Below, piece after piece: positions 28,525-38,299 of a stretch of 64,000 nt of DNA. Both the position numbers and the translations under genes were made by a program. The stretch spans positions 806,001 to 870,000 of the forward strand of contig CAVSGR010000001.1 in the NCBI GenBank assembly GCA_963727535.1. The letters are read 5' to 3'. The notes beneath the pieces were generated by a model. That model ran no database searches. It saw nothing but the letters and a program-made list of their open reading frames with translations, and was not told the DNA's origin. Position 1 is the stretch's first letter. Each line of letters begins with the position of its first letter. Source of the DNA: RBG-16-34-14 sp963727535. GTDB taxonomy: Bacteria > Bacteroidota > Ignavibacteria > Ignavibacteriales > Ignavibacteriaceae.

Positions 28525-29802
28525 TTATTTTTCGACAGACGCCCTTTTCATAAACTCACTTGTAACAGATTTAGGTCTTATAAGCGGAAACATCATTGCC
28601 CTATTAACAACAGCCTGTGCTGTTAAGCCAAGACTTCTCGATACAGCAAACAAAACTGTATAGTAGGAAAACTCTTTCATTCCATAATGATAAAGAAGTG
28701 AACCGGAAACAGCATCGACATTTGGCCATGGGTTTTTAATCTTTTCAATCTTCTTTAATTCTTCAGGAACTACTTCAAATAATCTTGTTACGGTTAAAAA
28801 GACAGGATCCTCCGGCAGATGTTTTTTACCGAATTGCATAAATGCATCAAATCTAGGATCAGTAACTCTTAAAACTGCATGACCATAACCCGAAATAACT
28901 TTTCCCGCATCAATTGTTTCCTTTACAAAAGCTCTTATCTGTTCTGTGGATGGAGTGCCGTTAAATTTATTCATCAGATCGAGAATCCACTTTAACGTTT
29001 CCTGGTTCGCCAAGCCATGTAAAGGTCCCGCCAAACCGTTAAACCCACCGGATAATGAATAATAAAGATCAGATAAAGCAGAGTTGATGGTTTGCGTTGT
29101 GAGAGCGCTAACGTTTCCTCCTTCGTGATCACAATGAAGAACAAGATAAAGTTTCATCAGGTTATAAAACTCTTCTTTCTTGTTCTCCACTCCAAGCATA
29201 TGAACATAATCCCCGGCGATATCCATTTCTTTATCCGGAGCGATTATATCACCCTTATTAAAATGATACCTGTAAACAGCGGCAGCAACAGCCGGAATTC
29301 TTGCTACAATGTTTAAGGCATCTTCAAGAGTCGGTTTCCAGTAGTCTTCCTTTCTCAATCTATGGTATTCTCTTGCAAAGACTGATTCACGCTGCATACT
29401 AAGTAAAGCAGTATCAAGCATTGTCATTGGATGGGAATCTTCGGGCATAGCTTTTAACACATCCCACACATATCCGGGAACATTTTTTCTTTTCTTTATC
29501 TCAGCACTAAAATCTTCTAATTCATTTTTATCTGGCAATTCACCTGTAAGAAGCAAATAATAAATTTCTTCGGGAGATTTTTCAACAAGATCTCTAAGGT
29601 ATCTTCCTCTTATTATCAATCCTTCTTCTTTAGGAACTCTTGATGTATCACAAATCAGAGCCCTGATATCGCGCATTCCACCATAAACCTGGTTTATTGT
29701 AACTTCGGATATTACTTTTTCACCTGCTTTATTAAGTATTTCGTGCGCTTCATTACGCCAGTCGGGAATTTTTTGGGAGAGTTTATCGAATATTTTTGAC
29801 AT
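28525..29802 (-). CDS. gltA: Citrate synthase, eukaryotic-like type
   Basis: A 425-residue protein. It begins with the helical segment seen in mitochondrial-type citrate synthases ('KLSQKIPDWRNEA', 'GMRDIRALICDTSRVPKEEG'). The active-site blocks are visible: 'HCDHEGGNVSALTTQTINSA' (about 224-243), 'GLAGPLHGLANQETLKWI', 'ISGYGHAVLRVTDPRFDAF' (catalytic His) and 'NVDAVSGSLLYHYGM' (catalytic Asp). It condenses acetyl-CoA with oxaloacetate. The gene is monocistronic, divergent from the POTRA/barrel gene at 30.1 kb. Symbol gltA is by function; the sequence is not the hexameric E. coli type. Confidence 0.93.
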   Translation of the reverse strand: MSKIFDKLSQKIPDWRNEAHEILNKAGEKVISEVTINQVYGGMRDIRALICDTSRVPKEEGLIIRGRYLRDLVEKSPEEIYYLLLTGELPDKNELEDFSAEIKKRKNVPGYVWDVLKAMPEDSHPMTMLDTALLSMQRESVFAREYHRLRKEDYWKPTLEDALNIVARIPAVAAAVYRYHFNKGDIIAPDKEMDIAGDYVHMLGVENKKEEFYNLMKLYLVLHCDHEGGNVSALTTQTINSALSDLYYSLSGGFNGLAGPLHGLANQETLKWILDLMNKFNGTPSTEQIRAFVKETIDAGKVISGYGHAVLRVTDPRFDAFMQFGKKHLPEDPVFLTVTRLFEVVPEELKKIEKIKNPWPNVDAVSGSLLYHYGMKEFSYYTVLFAVSRSLGLTAQAVVNRAMMFPLIRPKSVTSEFMKRASVEK

Positions 29803-30099
29803 AAATTTACTGTATAAGATGAGTTTTATTATAGAATATTTGCTGGCTAAATTACCCCTTTTTTATTTGTATTTCAATACATTAAAGTACCAAATGGCAT
29901 TGCCATTTATATTTTATTTAAAGATTTTTTCACTATTGTTAATTAAGGAAAATGAATTTAATGATTACAGTTGTTTCGCGCATTCGAAGTATCTAATAAA
30001 TGTAGTGATTTTGATAGAAATTGAGCTTAAATATTTCTAATAAAACCTATATTACCCTTCTTAAATATTAACTAATTCTAAACTCAGTAATTAAAAAAA
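29803..30099. other. Divergent intergenic region between citrate synthase and the barrel protein
   Basis: About 300 bp of very AT-rich DNA. A 73-codon open frame on the plus strand (29819-30040) shows no family signal. The only structure is the 17-bp dyad at 29892-29908. Promoters for both divergent genes should lie here. Confidence 0.6.
29892..29908. promoter_or_regulatory. Perfect dyad, candidate operator
   Basis: AAATGGCA-T-TGCCATTT has perfect 8-bp arms and a single central base. It lies between the divergent citrate synthase gene and the barrel protein gene, 90 bp from the citrate synthase start. No T-run follows, so it is not a terminator. The cognate regulator is unknown. Confidence 0.4.
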
Positions 30100-31791
30100 T
30101 TGTCTAAACTCATAATTATAATAACTGTCCTGGCAAATTGTTTTTATATCACTTTTGCACAGGACCTGGCATATGAAAATAATTGGGACCGAAATCTCGA
30201 GGGAAAAACTATCAGTAAGATTTTTTTAAGAACTTTAAATGTAGCCGGTGAATCAATAGATGGAACTATTTCTTCAGATAGTACATGGTTTAACAACTTA
30301 GCTAACTCATTCCATTACAAAACAAGGAACTGGGTTATCAGAGAAAGATTATTGTTTAACGAAGGAGACAAATTAAATTATCGCACACTTTATGAAAGCG
30401 AAAGATTACTAAGAAGCAGCAATCTCTTTTTAGATGTTAAAATAAACGTATTTCCTTCGGCTATTTCTAAAGACGAAGTAGAAATTGTAGTGATAACAAA
30501 AGACAGGTGGACATTAACTTATCTCGCTTCATACAAACCGGGAAATAAATCAGGGTATCTTGGTTTGAAGGATAATAATTTTATCGGGCTTGGACATACT
30601 GCTTTGGCAGAGGTTACATATAACAACGACCCCTCTGTTGGGCTGGGTGGAAAATTAGGTTATACTGTATCAAACATTAAAGGGACGTACACAGATTTTA
30701 ATTTAAACTTTGAAGCCAATAAAAAGTACGACATCAAAAGTATTGGTTTAGCAAAGCCATTTATAACTTATCAAACAGAATGGATTGCAGGATTTATATT
30801 GAAGTGGGAGAGAAATACTTATGAGACTTTTGATGATGATAATAATTTAATCTCTCTCCCATTGAAAAAAAATTCCCAGGATTTGTGGGCAGGGAGAGCA
30901 TTTTCAGTAAATCTTGCTAATAACTTTAAGAAAAGTAATTCCAATTTAATTACTTCACTTAGAATATTGAGTCTTAATCATTCAGAAAGACCGTACAACC
31001 CTATGCAGTACCGCATTTTTGAAAACAGCACTATGTTACTATTTGGAGTTGGAATTGTAAGCAGAAATTTTTATAAGGACAAATTTGTTCAACAATTCGG
31101 AACAACTGAAGATATTCCTGTTGGAGAATCGATTAGTCTGTCAACGGGTCCTGAAAAAAGAGAATTAAGCAACAGGTGGTACATAGGCATTGAAACCGCT
31201 TATGCAAATTGGTATGATGACTATGGTTATTTCTCCGGAAGAGTCGGCATCGGAGCATTCAGAGGAAATAATCAATGGGAACAAAATACTTACCGTGTTA
31301 GTTTGTTATACAATACCTATCTCTATAAATGGAATATCTGGAGATACAGACTTTTTATGAATTATGATTTGCTTCTTGGATATAACAGAATATCCGGCGA
31401 ACAAACATATTTGTATTCAGGTACAGGTTTGCGTGGGATTAACAAAGCTTACGTTGCAGGAACTAAAAGAATGGTACTTAATTTAGAAGCAAGAATATTT
31501 AGCCCTTATGAATTACTTGGATTTGTTATCGGCGGAGTTGCTTTTTCAGATTTTGGATTAATTGCTGAATCAAACAGAGGATTCTTAAGCAGCAAGTTCT
31601 ACCAGGGTTATGGCGCAGGATTCAGAATAAAGAATGAATCAATCATCAGTGCAGCATTCGAGCTTGTTTTTGTTTTTAATCCATATAATCCCCAAAACAA
31701 GGGAGCAGCTTTTTCAGTTTTATTATCAACCAACTTTGCTATTGGAATAAGGGAGATTGGATATTCTAAACCATTTGTAGAGTCTTTTTGA
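30100..31791 (+). CDS. Outer-membrane POTRA/beta-barrel protein (BamA/TamA-like)
   Basis: A 563-residue protein. The start is a TTG at 30100, chosen because the signal peptide ('LIIIITVLANCFYITFAQ', residues 4-21) begins right there; the ribosome-binding site is weak. Residues about 75-140 look like a POTRA domain ('VIRERLLFNEGDKLNYRTLY', 'ESERLLRSSNLFLDVKI', 'EVEIVVITKDRWTLT'). The rest is a beta-barrel with alternating residues and a C-terminal 'FAIGIREIGYSKPF'. One POTRA rather than five makes a dedicated translocation or lipid-export barrel likelier than BamA itself. The gene leads a plus-strand run of three. Confidence 0.75.
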   Translation: MSKLIIIITVLANCFYITFAQDLAYENNWDRNLEGKTISKIFLRTLNVAGESIDGTISSDSTWFNNLANSFHYKTRNWVIRERLLFNEGDKLNYRTLYESERLLRSSNLFLDVKINVFPSAISKDEVEIVVITKDRWTLTYLASYKPGNKSGYLGLKDNNFIGLGHTALAEVTYNNDPSVGLGGKLGYTVSNIKGTYTDFNLNFEANKKYDIKSIGLAKPFITYQTEWIAGFILKWERNTYETFDDDNNLISLPLKKNSQDLWAGRAFSVNLANNFKKSNSNLITSLRILSLNHSERPYNPMQYRIFENSTMLLFGVGIVSRNFYKDKFVQQFGTTEDIPVGESISLSTGPEKRELSNRWYIGIETAYANWYDDYGYFSGRVGIGAFRGNNQWEQNTYRVSLLYNTYLYKWNIWRYRLFMNYDLLLGYNRISGEQTYLYSGTGLRGINKAYVAGTKRMVLNLEARIFSPYELLGFVIGGVAFSDFGLIAESNRGFLSSKFYQGYGAGFRIKNESIISAAFELVFVFNPYNPQNKGAAFSVLLSTNFAIGIREIGYSKPFVESF

Positions 31792-31847
31792 TTCAACTAT
31801 TTTTAAGCAAAGTGTAAGCTCAATTTTTTTTATCTTTAAGAATTGAA

Positions 31848-33401
31848 ATGAAAACTTCAGGAATAAAAATATTTATAGTGCTTTTGATGGGAATTATTTT
31901 CTCAAATAGTTCCTTAGCTCAAGAGGATACTACTTCAAGTTTAGCTTATAAAAGGAATAGACCCGACAAAAGACCAACTCCATTTTATCAACCCGATTTG
32001 GCGTACAGATTGTGGCAGCAATTTAATTTAATTAGGGAAGCAAATTCGGGAAATGCTTTTGCCCAGCACGAACTTGGACTAAGATATTTGTTAGGAGACG
32101 GAGTACCTGCTGATACTGCCCAGGGAGCTATCTGGATAAAAAAAGCTGCTGATAAAAATTTAACATCAGCAATCTTCAATTATGGTATTCTTCAACTGAA
32201 CGGTTGGGGTGTAAAATGGAATCCTTTCAATGCTTTCAAAGATTTCTATAAAGCTGCAACCGATGGAATGGCTCAGGCTGAACATGTCGTAGGATTATTA
32301 TATACTGACAATCTTATAGTTAAAAAGGATTATTTACAGGCTTATAAGTGGGTAAAAAAAGCAGCGGATCAAAAATATGAACCTGCTGAAAAATCACTTA
32401 AAGAATTAATTAGCAAGATACCTGCCGGCACGCTGGATACGTCATCTGCAAAAGAAGACCCGGTCCTAAACGATTCGACAAATAATAATAATTCTCTTTC
32501 TTCAACTGCCGGACTTGTATTTATTGATTTCGATGCTATGTCGGATTCAGGACAGGAAGTTACGGATAAAATGCTTGTCGAGAATCTTTCAAACCCGGGT
32601 AATGAAAACATTACTGACACAACTACTGAAAAAGAAAAATCTTTGGAGGAAGTAGGTAGCAATAAAATTGCTGATTTGTTGAAGCTTGCAGACTATGGAA
32701 GCCCGGAAGCATTAACTTTACTTGGAAGATTGTATCAGAAAGGAGTTCACTTTCCTAAAAACAATATTACTGCAGCTTCTTATTATGTAAGAGCTATTAG
32801 ATTTGATTCTCCAACAGCAAGCAGATTACTCTATGATCTTTCTAAAGACGGACAGTTCGAGACGAAAGTCCAAAATCTTTCTAAAAAAAATAATCCCGAA
32901 GCAAGTTTCGTATGGTACTATTTAACAATACTAGGGTTTGATAACAGAATTGCTGAAAGTGATGCGGTTAATCTATTAAACAAATCTGCGGCAACAGGTT
33001 ATTTGCCGGCAATTAATGAACTTGCACTAAACTATTATACAGGAAGTCATATTGCAAAAGATAGAACTAAAGCCTTAGAGTTATGGCGGTCTGCTGAAAA
33101 GCAAAATAATCCCGAAGCAAAAGTTCAGATTGCAGCGGGAATTATTTTTGGAGAAATAAAAAGCGATGATATTGCAGATAATATTAAGTACCTGACCGAG
33201 TCTTCTGAAAAAGGATCCGTGCTTGCACAGGTTGCATTGGGTTACGCTTATGAAAATGGCGTAGGTTTAGAAAAAGACAAAGCACAGGCAGTAAAATATT
33301 ACAGGTTTGCAGCACAAAGAGGAAACAGGTTTGGCTACAGAGAATTAAAAAGAATGTATGATGAAATTCGCCCTGTTGATGCTTTGTTTAAGATTAATTG
33401 A
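31848..33401 (+). CDS. Secreted Sel1-repeat protein
   Basis: A 517-residue protein with a signal peptide (1-25, 'NSSLAQED'). It has Sel1/TPR-like repeats: 'AQHELGLRYLLGDGVPADTA' (about 65-84), 'SAIFNYGILQLNGWG', 'AEHVVGLLYTDNLIVKKDYL', 'ALTLLGRLYQKGVHFPKN', 'PAINELALNYYTGSHIAKDR' and 'AQVALGYAYENGVGLEKDKA'. A low-complexity Ser/Asn/Asp linker (about 200-265) divides two repeat blocks. It is probably a periplasmic scaffold. It is 56 bases after the barrel gene and 28 before the phosphatase gene, so the three may be one operon. Confidence 0.85.
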   Translation: MKTSGIKIFIVLLMGIIFSNSSLAQEDTTSSLAYKRNRPDKRPTPFYQPDLAYRLWQQFNLIREANSGNAFAQHELGLRYLLGDGVPADTAQGAIWIKKAADKNLTSAIFNYGILQLNGWGVKWNPFNAFKDFYKAATDGMAQAEHVVGLLYTDNLIVKKDYLQAYKWVKKAADQKYEPAEKSLKELISKIPAGTLDTSSAKEDPVLNDSTNNNNSLSSTAGLVFIDFDAMSDSGQEVTDKMLVENLSNPGNENITDTTTEKEKSLEEVGSNKIADLLKLADYGSPEALTLLGRLYQKGVHFPKNNITAASYYVRAIRFDSPTASRLLYDLSKDGQFETKVQNLSKKNNPEASFVWYYLTILGFDNRIAESDAVNLLNKSAATGYLPAINELALNYYTGSHIAKDRTKALELWRSAEKQNNPEAKVQIAAGIIFGEIKSDDIADNIKYLTESSEKGSVLAQVALGYAYENGVGLEKDKAQAVKYYRFAAQRGNRFGYRELKRMYDEIRPVDALFKIN

Positions 33402-33429
33402 TTTTTTATTGTAATAAATCGACAATAAA

Positions 33430-34527
33430 ATGAAAAGAAGAATATCTACAAAAGCAAAAAAGCTTTACGATTTCTACAAGGGCGATTTAACAATAAAAGA
33501 TATAGAAAAGCTTATTGTAAGAGATGTACCTGAGCTCTATGATTTTTATGCAGGTAGAATGGAAAAACCTGAATATAGTCACAATAAAATCAAAAGGCTC
33601 ATTCGAACTCTAAAAAATCTTTTTATTGAATTCCTCACGCAGTTAACTCCTATCCGCAGAATAATTTTCTCAGTTGCTTTGGTAATTTACTTCTTCTCTT
33701 ATATTAATGGTGACTGGCAATGGGCTACAACAGCTTTTATTCTCGTTTGCCTTCTTATCGCTTTTGAACTATCAGATAAATTAACTGCAAAGAATGAACT
33801 TGCAGTTGCGCAGGAAATACAAAAGTCGTTGATGCCAAAAGCTCCACCGCAAAATGATCATTACGAAATAAGCTGCTTTATGGAAAATGCGAGAGAAGTT
33901 GGTGGAGATTATTACGACTTTATTGAATGTGAAAAATCAACAGGAAAATTGTTTGTTGTGGTTGGCGATATTTCCGGCAAAGGTATGGCTGCAGCCCTCC
34001 ATATGGTCCAGGTTCAATCAGTACTTCATCAAACAATTTATGACTGTGAGACTCCTAAAGAGATTCTTTCTTCGATAAATAACAAAATAAAAAGGATATT
34101 GCCACGCGGTTCTTTCTTTACAGTTTGCATAGCTTCAATAAATCCTGATGGAACTCTCTTGTTGTCGCGCGCAGGTCATCTTCCTGTTCTTCACTATAAA
34201 AAAGATGAAGATACTTTTATAAATCTTTTGCCCAAAGGTATAGGTATCGGGATCGCAGAAAACGGGTTATTCGATACAACTCTGGAAGAGATTTGTGTTA
34301 AGCCCAGCAAAGATGATATCCTTGTTTTTTATACTGATGGTGTCTTAGAAACACGAAACAGGTTCAAGCAGGAATTTGGAGAGGAAAGATTAATGGAAAT
34401 CATAAGTAAATATAAAGACTCTTCCCCGGATATCATTAAGAATTACGTTGTCCAAAATATTTCTCTTTTTAAGGATAATGCTCCTTCCCACGACGATTTT
34501 ACACTTGTAATATTGAAAGCCAAATAG
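33430..34527 (+). CDS. SpoIIE/RsbU-type PP2C serine phosphatase, membrane-linked
   Basis: A 365-residue protein. Residues about 75-118 contain two membrane helices ('IIFSVALVIYFFSY' and 'TTAFILVCLLIAFEL'). The PPM phosphatase domain follows: 'AVAQEIQKSLMPKAPP' (about 133-148), 'AREVGGDYYDFIE' (metal Asp), 'VVGDISGKGMAAALHMVQVQ' (metal Asp-Gly), 'SRAGHLPVLHY' and 'DILVFYTDGVLETRN', ending 'DDFTLVILKAK'. In this family the enzyme dephosphorylates anti-sigma-factor antagonists in partner-switch pathways. No anti-sigma kinase or STAS gene is nearby. It converges on the MFS gene. Confidence 0.9.
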   Translation: MKRRISTKAKKLYDFYKGDLTIKDIEKLIVRDVPELYDFYAGRMEKPEYSHNKIKRLIRTLKNLFIEFLTQLTPIRRIIFSVALVIYFFSYINGDWQWATTAFILVCLLIAFELSDKLTAKNELAVAQEIQKSLMPKAPPQNDHYEISCFMENAREVGGDYYDFIECEKSTGKLFVVVGDISGKGMAAALHMVQVQSVLHQTIYDCETPKEILSSINNKIKRILPRGSFFTVCIASINPDGTLLLSRAGHLPVLHYKKDEDTFINLLPKGIGIGIAENGLFDTTLEEICVKPSKDDILVFYTDGVLETRNRFKQEFGEERLMEIISKYKDSSPDIIKNYVVQNISLFKDNAPSHDDFTLVILKAK

Positions 34528-34537
34528 ATTTAAAAAA

Positions 34538-35779
34538 TCAAGAGGGGTTCTTTAATGGCGGGACGATTACCTTCTGCAAAACAAAAAGTCCTACAACAAA
34601 AAAAACACCTATAGCAAGCGCAGCAAATCTTTCATTAGAAATATCTGAGACAATTCCATAAACTAAAGGTCCAACAACTGCCGAAGACTTTCCAAATAAT
34701 CCGTCATAAAAACCAAAAAATTCTGCTTCTCTTTCTTTTGGCGTAAGCATTGCCATTAAACTACGGCTGCAGGACTGAGAGGAGCCGATCGCCAATCCGG
34801 CAAGCAACCCAACAATATAAAACTCAGAAACTGTTTGAACAAAGAAAGCACCAATAACAACTGCTATCCACACAACCAGAGTTATTGTAATAGTTTTTTT
34901 AGGACCGATATGATCAGAGACTATCCCAAAAATAAAGGAGCCCGCAATAGCAGTGCTTTGTACAATAACGAAAAATATAATTACTTGTTCATCAGTCATT
35001 TTCAAAATATTTGAAGCAAAAATAGAAGCAAAAGCTATTATGGTAATTATTGCATCATTATAAAGAAAGAAAGCAAAAAGGAATCTGGATATGGAAGGAT
35101 ATTTTTTCCTGAAGAAAATATTTTTGAAAGTTTCAAAACTTTTGTGTATTCCGCTTTTTATTATATCTGTTTTAATAACTTCGGAAGTTTGAGGTTCTCT
35201 TATAAAAAGGAAAAGTGGAATTGAAAAAACAAAAAAGAATATAGCTGCAACGACAAAAGTTAATCTTATATAATAATAATATTCAGGAGATGAACTTTCC
35301 GGAAGCATAAACATTACAATCAGCAGAACTGCAAGAGCACCAACATAACCCATCGCAAAGCCGTAACCAGATACTCTTCCGAAATTTTTCTTTTCCGTCA
35401 GGTTTGGCAAAAAGGCATCATAAAAAACAAGCCCTGCTTCAAAACCGATATTAGCAAGAATGAAAAGGACAAATCCTAAAAGGATATCTCCCCTTTGTAC
35501 AAAGAACATCAACAAAGTACAAATAACCGACAAAAGAGTGAACATCAACAAAAATCTTTTCCGGTTTCTTGATACATCTGCAATTGCGCCAAGTGGTGGA
35601 CTTAACAAAGCAGCAATCACCATTGAAGTACTAACAGCAAGTCCCCAAATCCAGTTTTGACCGCCCGCTACATGATTGGAAAAATATTTGGAAAATACAA
35701 CCGTAACAATGATGACTGAGAATGAAGTATTTGCAAAGTCAAAGAGTGTCCAGACAAAGATTTTTCCTCTATCTTTCAT
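34538..35779 (-). CDS. MFS transporter, UMF1 family
   Basis: A 413-residue membrane protein with about 12 helices. The start 'FVWTLFDFANTSFSVIIVTV' is the UMF1/Atg22-like signature. 'PPLGAIADVSRNRKRFLL' (about 60-77) is the A-like MFS motif and 'GIVSDHIGPKKTITITL' the second-half copy. The ATG at 35779 overlaps the nusB stop (TGATG); a TTG one codon upstream is less likely. Substrate unknown; UMF1 members are often annotated as effluxers. It is coupled to nusB. Confidence 0.88.
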   Translation of the reverse strand: MKDRGKIFVWTLFDFANTSFSVIIVTVVFSKYFSNHVAGGQNWIWGLAVSTSMVIAALLSPPLGAIADVSRNRKRFLLMFTLLSVICTLLMFFVQRGDILLGFVLFILANIGFEAGLVFYDAFLPNLTEKKNFGRVSGYGFAMGYVGALAVLLIVMFMLPESSSPEYYYYIRLTFVVAAIFFFVFSIPLFLFIREPQTSEVIKTDIIKSGIHKSFETFKNIFFRKKYPSISRFLFAFFLYNDAIITIIAFASIFASNILKMTDEQVIIFFVIVQSTAIAGSFIFGIVSDHIGPKKTITITLVVWIAVVIGAFFVQTVSEFYIVGLLAGLAIGSSQSCSRSLMAMLTPKEREAEFFGFYDGLFGKSSAVVGPLVYGIVSDISNERFAALAIGVFFVVGLFVLQKVIVPPLKNPS

Positions 35780-36261
35780 CAATTATTTTTTGAATCAGTT
35801 TTGGAAATTGTTTCTTCAACTAATCCCCTGCCGGATTTGTTTAGCTTACCGTTTTCTTTAAGCTCGGTAAGAATTGCATCGAGTATTCCGTTTATAAATT
35901 TTCCGCTGCGTGCAGTGCTGTACTCTTTTGCTATTTCTATTGATTCATTTATAGAAACTTTCGGAGGAATGTCCGGGAAATAAAGAAGTTCGCAAATCCC
36001 CATTCTTATAAGAACTTTATCTATTAAAGCAATCCGGTTCATTTCCCAGTTTGCAACGCGTTCCTTAATTTTTTTATCGAAATCGTCGCTGTACTTTATA
36101 ACTTTTGAAATAAGTTCATTGGCAAACTCTTTATCTAAAGGGTCATCCACATCTTTAAGTAAAGATAGAACTATCTGCTTATGCCCATCATGGTTCATTT
36201 CATAAGCATAAAGAATCTGTAAAACTTTTTCCCTGACTATTCTTCTTTTAAATACAGACAT
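35779..36261 (-). CDS. nusB: Transcription antitermination factor NusB
   Basis: A 160-residue protein. 'RRIVREKVLQILYAYEMN' (about 5-22) and the C-terminal half 'NRIALIDKVLIRMGICELLY', 'IPPKVSINESIEIAKEYSTA', 'SGKFINGILDAIL' are typical NusB. With NusE (S10) it binds boxA of nascent rRNA to prevent early termination. Followed by the MFS gene with an overlapping stop/start. Confidence 0.95.
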   Translation of the reverse strand: MSVFKRRIVREKVLQILYAYEMNHDGHKQIVLSLLKDVDDPLDKEFANELISKVIKYSDDFDKKIKERVANWEMNRIALIDKVLIRMGICELLYFPDIPPKVSINESIEIAKEYSTARSGKFINGILDAILTELKENGKLNKSGRGLVEETISKTDSKNN

Positions 36262-36279
36262 AACATTTTAAAATATAAT

Positions 36280-37305
36280 TCAAATTGCAAAACACCAAAA
36301 AATAACAAGAGCTATACTTTCTCTTACCCTGTAATAAAGCATATTGTCAAAACTAAGTTTAAGTTCGGATGCAACTACTTTAACTTTAAGATCGAAGAAA
36401 TTGCTGATCTCCCTGACTCTTACAAGATGATATTTATCCGATATAATATAAATGTTATCAAAATTTTCTTTTGTAACAAGCTCCTGCTTAACAAATCTAA
36501 TTTGCTCATTCGTTGAAGTTGTTTTTGTCTCAATCATTATATCAGATGGGTCTAAACCTTTATTTAGGATATAATTCAACGCAACTTCCGCTTCGCTCAG
36601 TTCGCCTGGGGCATTGCTACCTGTAAGCTGCACTTTGTTAATTATTCCCTTCTTATAGAGTTTTGCAGCTTTGTCAATTCGTGAAGCAAGTGTAGGGCTC
36701 GGTTTATTACCAGACCATACTGCAGCACCAAGGACAACTCCAATATTTTCTCCTTTGCTTTTATGCAGATCTTCATTATAAGTTTTCATTTTCAAATCCA
36801 TATAAAAATAGGCAAACAAAAGTAACACAATAACTATTATTAATGAATTAACAATTACTCTCAAAAATAAAAAATCCTTTGTGGTGAACAGTCTTAACCA
36901 CAGAATAGATATGAACATAAACATAACAAACTGGTAAGATGCGAAGATAATTCCGACTATAAACTTGTTTAATGTTTGTTCAAAAATATAAATATTGTTT
37001 GGCGGGAGTTTAACAAAAGATGAAAGGATACAAAGAACAAGAAGCAAAGATAAGGCTACAGTGTAAACTACCAGTGTGCCCGGCTTGAGACTGCTTTTAT
37101 CCTTAAAAAGAAAAATCAAAACCCCAATGATAAGAACTGAAGTAAAAACTAGATTAAGAATATTGCCGATGTTTAATATCCGGAAATCGGAAAAAGGAAG
37201 ATTTTGGTTTTTATATTTTGTAAAGTACAGAAGCAACAGATGAACAATAAGTACCAATATTACTGAAGCAGCAACGGATCTTTTAGTCTTAGCAGACATT
37301 AACAA
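36280..37305 (-). CDS. YdcF/SanA-like DUF218 membrane protein
   Basis: A 341-residue protein. The first 175 residues hold about five membrane helices. The DUF218 domain follows from about 185: 'IGVVLGAAVWSGNKPSPTLA', 'SRIDKAAKLYKKGIINKVQL', 'TGSNAPGELSEAEVALNYIL', 'IETKTTSTNEQIRFVKQEL' and 'IYIISDKYHLVRV'. Members such as SanA, ElyC and YdcF are linked to envelope or peptidoglycan precursor metabolism. The exact role is unknown. It is upstream of nusB by 19 bases on the same strand. Confidence 0.82.
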   Translation of the reverse strand: MLMSAKTKRSVAASVILVLIVHLLLLYFTKYKNQNLPFSDFRILNIGNILNLVFTSVLIIGVLIFLFKDKSSLKPGTLVVYTVALSLLLVLCILSSFVKLPPNNIYIFEQTLNKFIVGIIFASYQFVMFMFISILWLRLFTTKDFLFLRVIVNSLIIVIVLLLFAYFYMDLKMKTYNEDLHKSKGENIGVVLGAAVWSGNKPSPTLASRIDKAAKLYKKGIINKVQLTGSNAPGELSEAEVALNYILNKGLDPSDIMIETKTTSTNEQIRFVKQELVTKENFDNIYIISDKYHLVRVREISNFFDLKVKVVASELKLSFDNMLYYRVRESIALVIFWCFAI

Positions 37306-37497
37306 TCAATATTTATATTTCAAAGAAAACATAAGTAAATACTTCTGAATATATTTCCTTCATGCCCATAATTTACTTTTATTAAAACTAAAGATTTAAT
37401 GAAACTATATATTCAAAAAGTGAACATCAAGTTATGAATAATATTGATAAGTTTTATTAGAGTATGGCAGGGTAAAAAATCAATCTTGTTTTATATT

Positions 37498-37520
37498 AAA
37501 AAAGGCGTCCGAAGACGCCT
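37498..37520 (-). terminator. Rho-independent terminator of the tonB gene
   Basis: On the minus strand, AGGCGTC-TTCG-GACGCCT folds into a 7-bp stem with a stable TTCG tetraloop. It is followed by a run of six T. It begins 10 bases after the tonB stop codon. The 37306-37497 stretch beyond it holds no gene that I can see. Confidence 0.9.
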
Positions 37521-37529
37521 CTTAAATTT

Positions 37530-38183
37530 TTATTGAAGCCTGAATACAATAGGTATAGAAACCTGAACTTTTACAGCTTTACCTCTTTGTTTACCAGGTT
37601 TAAACTTAGTTTGTTTTACCGCGCTTAAAGCTGCTTCATCACATCCGGCACCTAATCCCTTAATAACTTTAGCACTTGTCACTGTTCCAGTTTCATCAAC
37701 GAAAGCAAGAACATAAACTTTACCTTCAACACCGGCTCTCTTTGCAATTTCAGGATAAACAATTTTACTTTGAATAGCCTGTATTCCACCGATCGGTTCG
37801 GGCATCTCTTCCACAGCCACAAAATATGTCGGTTCTTCATCAACCTTCTTCTCTTCTTTAGGCGGAGGCGGTGCTGACATTTGTGCGTTAAGATCAATTT
37901 CAGTAGAAGCAATATCTATATCTTCAAGAACATCTTCAGAAGGTGCTTCTATTGGAATCGGGGGTTTGGGAGGTGGAGGTGGTCTGTTCTCCTGTTTGGT
38001 ATTTTGAACATCCTCAACCTTGAAAAGCTCCTGTGCTCCCTGCTGGAGAGCCGCTGTTTTACCAACATCCGGAAAGAACTTGAAAGCAACAATCAATATA
38101 AGAAGCGAGGCAACTAAACTGATCTCGACTACTTTTTGGTACTTTCCTCTTAAATCAGCTTTTTCATCTTTTATAAGTGCCAT
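37530..38183 (-). CDS. Energy transducer TonB
   Basis: A 217-residue protein. One membrane helix near the N-terminus (about 22-40) is followed by two proline-rich spans ('RPPPPPKPPIPIEAP' about 66-80; 'SAPPPPKEEKK' about 102-112) that cross the periplasm. The C-terminal TonB domain (about 130-217) has 'GGIQAIQSKIVYPEIAKRAG', 'GKVYVLAFVDETGTVTSAKV' and 'AALSAVKQTKFKPGKQRGKA'. It transmits proton-motive force to TonB-dependent receptors such as that at 1.7-4.4 kb. No exbB or exbD is adjacent. Single gene with its own terminator. Confidence 0.94.
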   Translation of the reverse strand: MALIKDEKADLRGKYQKVVEISLVASLLILIVAFKFFPDVGKTAALQQGAQELFKVEDVQNTKQENRPPPPPKPPIPIEAPSEDVLEDIDIASTEIDLNAQMSAPPPPKEEKKVDEEPTYFVAVEEMPEPIGGIQAIQSKIVYPEIAKRAGVEGKVYVLAFVDETGTVTSAKVIKGLGAGCDEAALSAVKQTKFKPGKQRGKAVKVQVSIPIVFRLQ

Positions 38184-38299
38184 TAAAAACTCCCTTTAGG
38201 CTTATTACTTGATAACTTAATCAATGAAGTTTCTGTTGTCAATCTAATCTTTAGCATCTTTTACTTATAAATATAAAAATAGTTCCAAAATCCAAAAAA

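Noticed and set aside
29819..30040. 73-codon plus-strand open frame before the barrel protein
   Set aside because: No ribosome-binding site, no family likeness, and AT-rich low-complexity composition in a promoter region.
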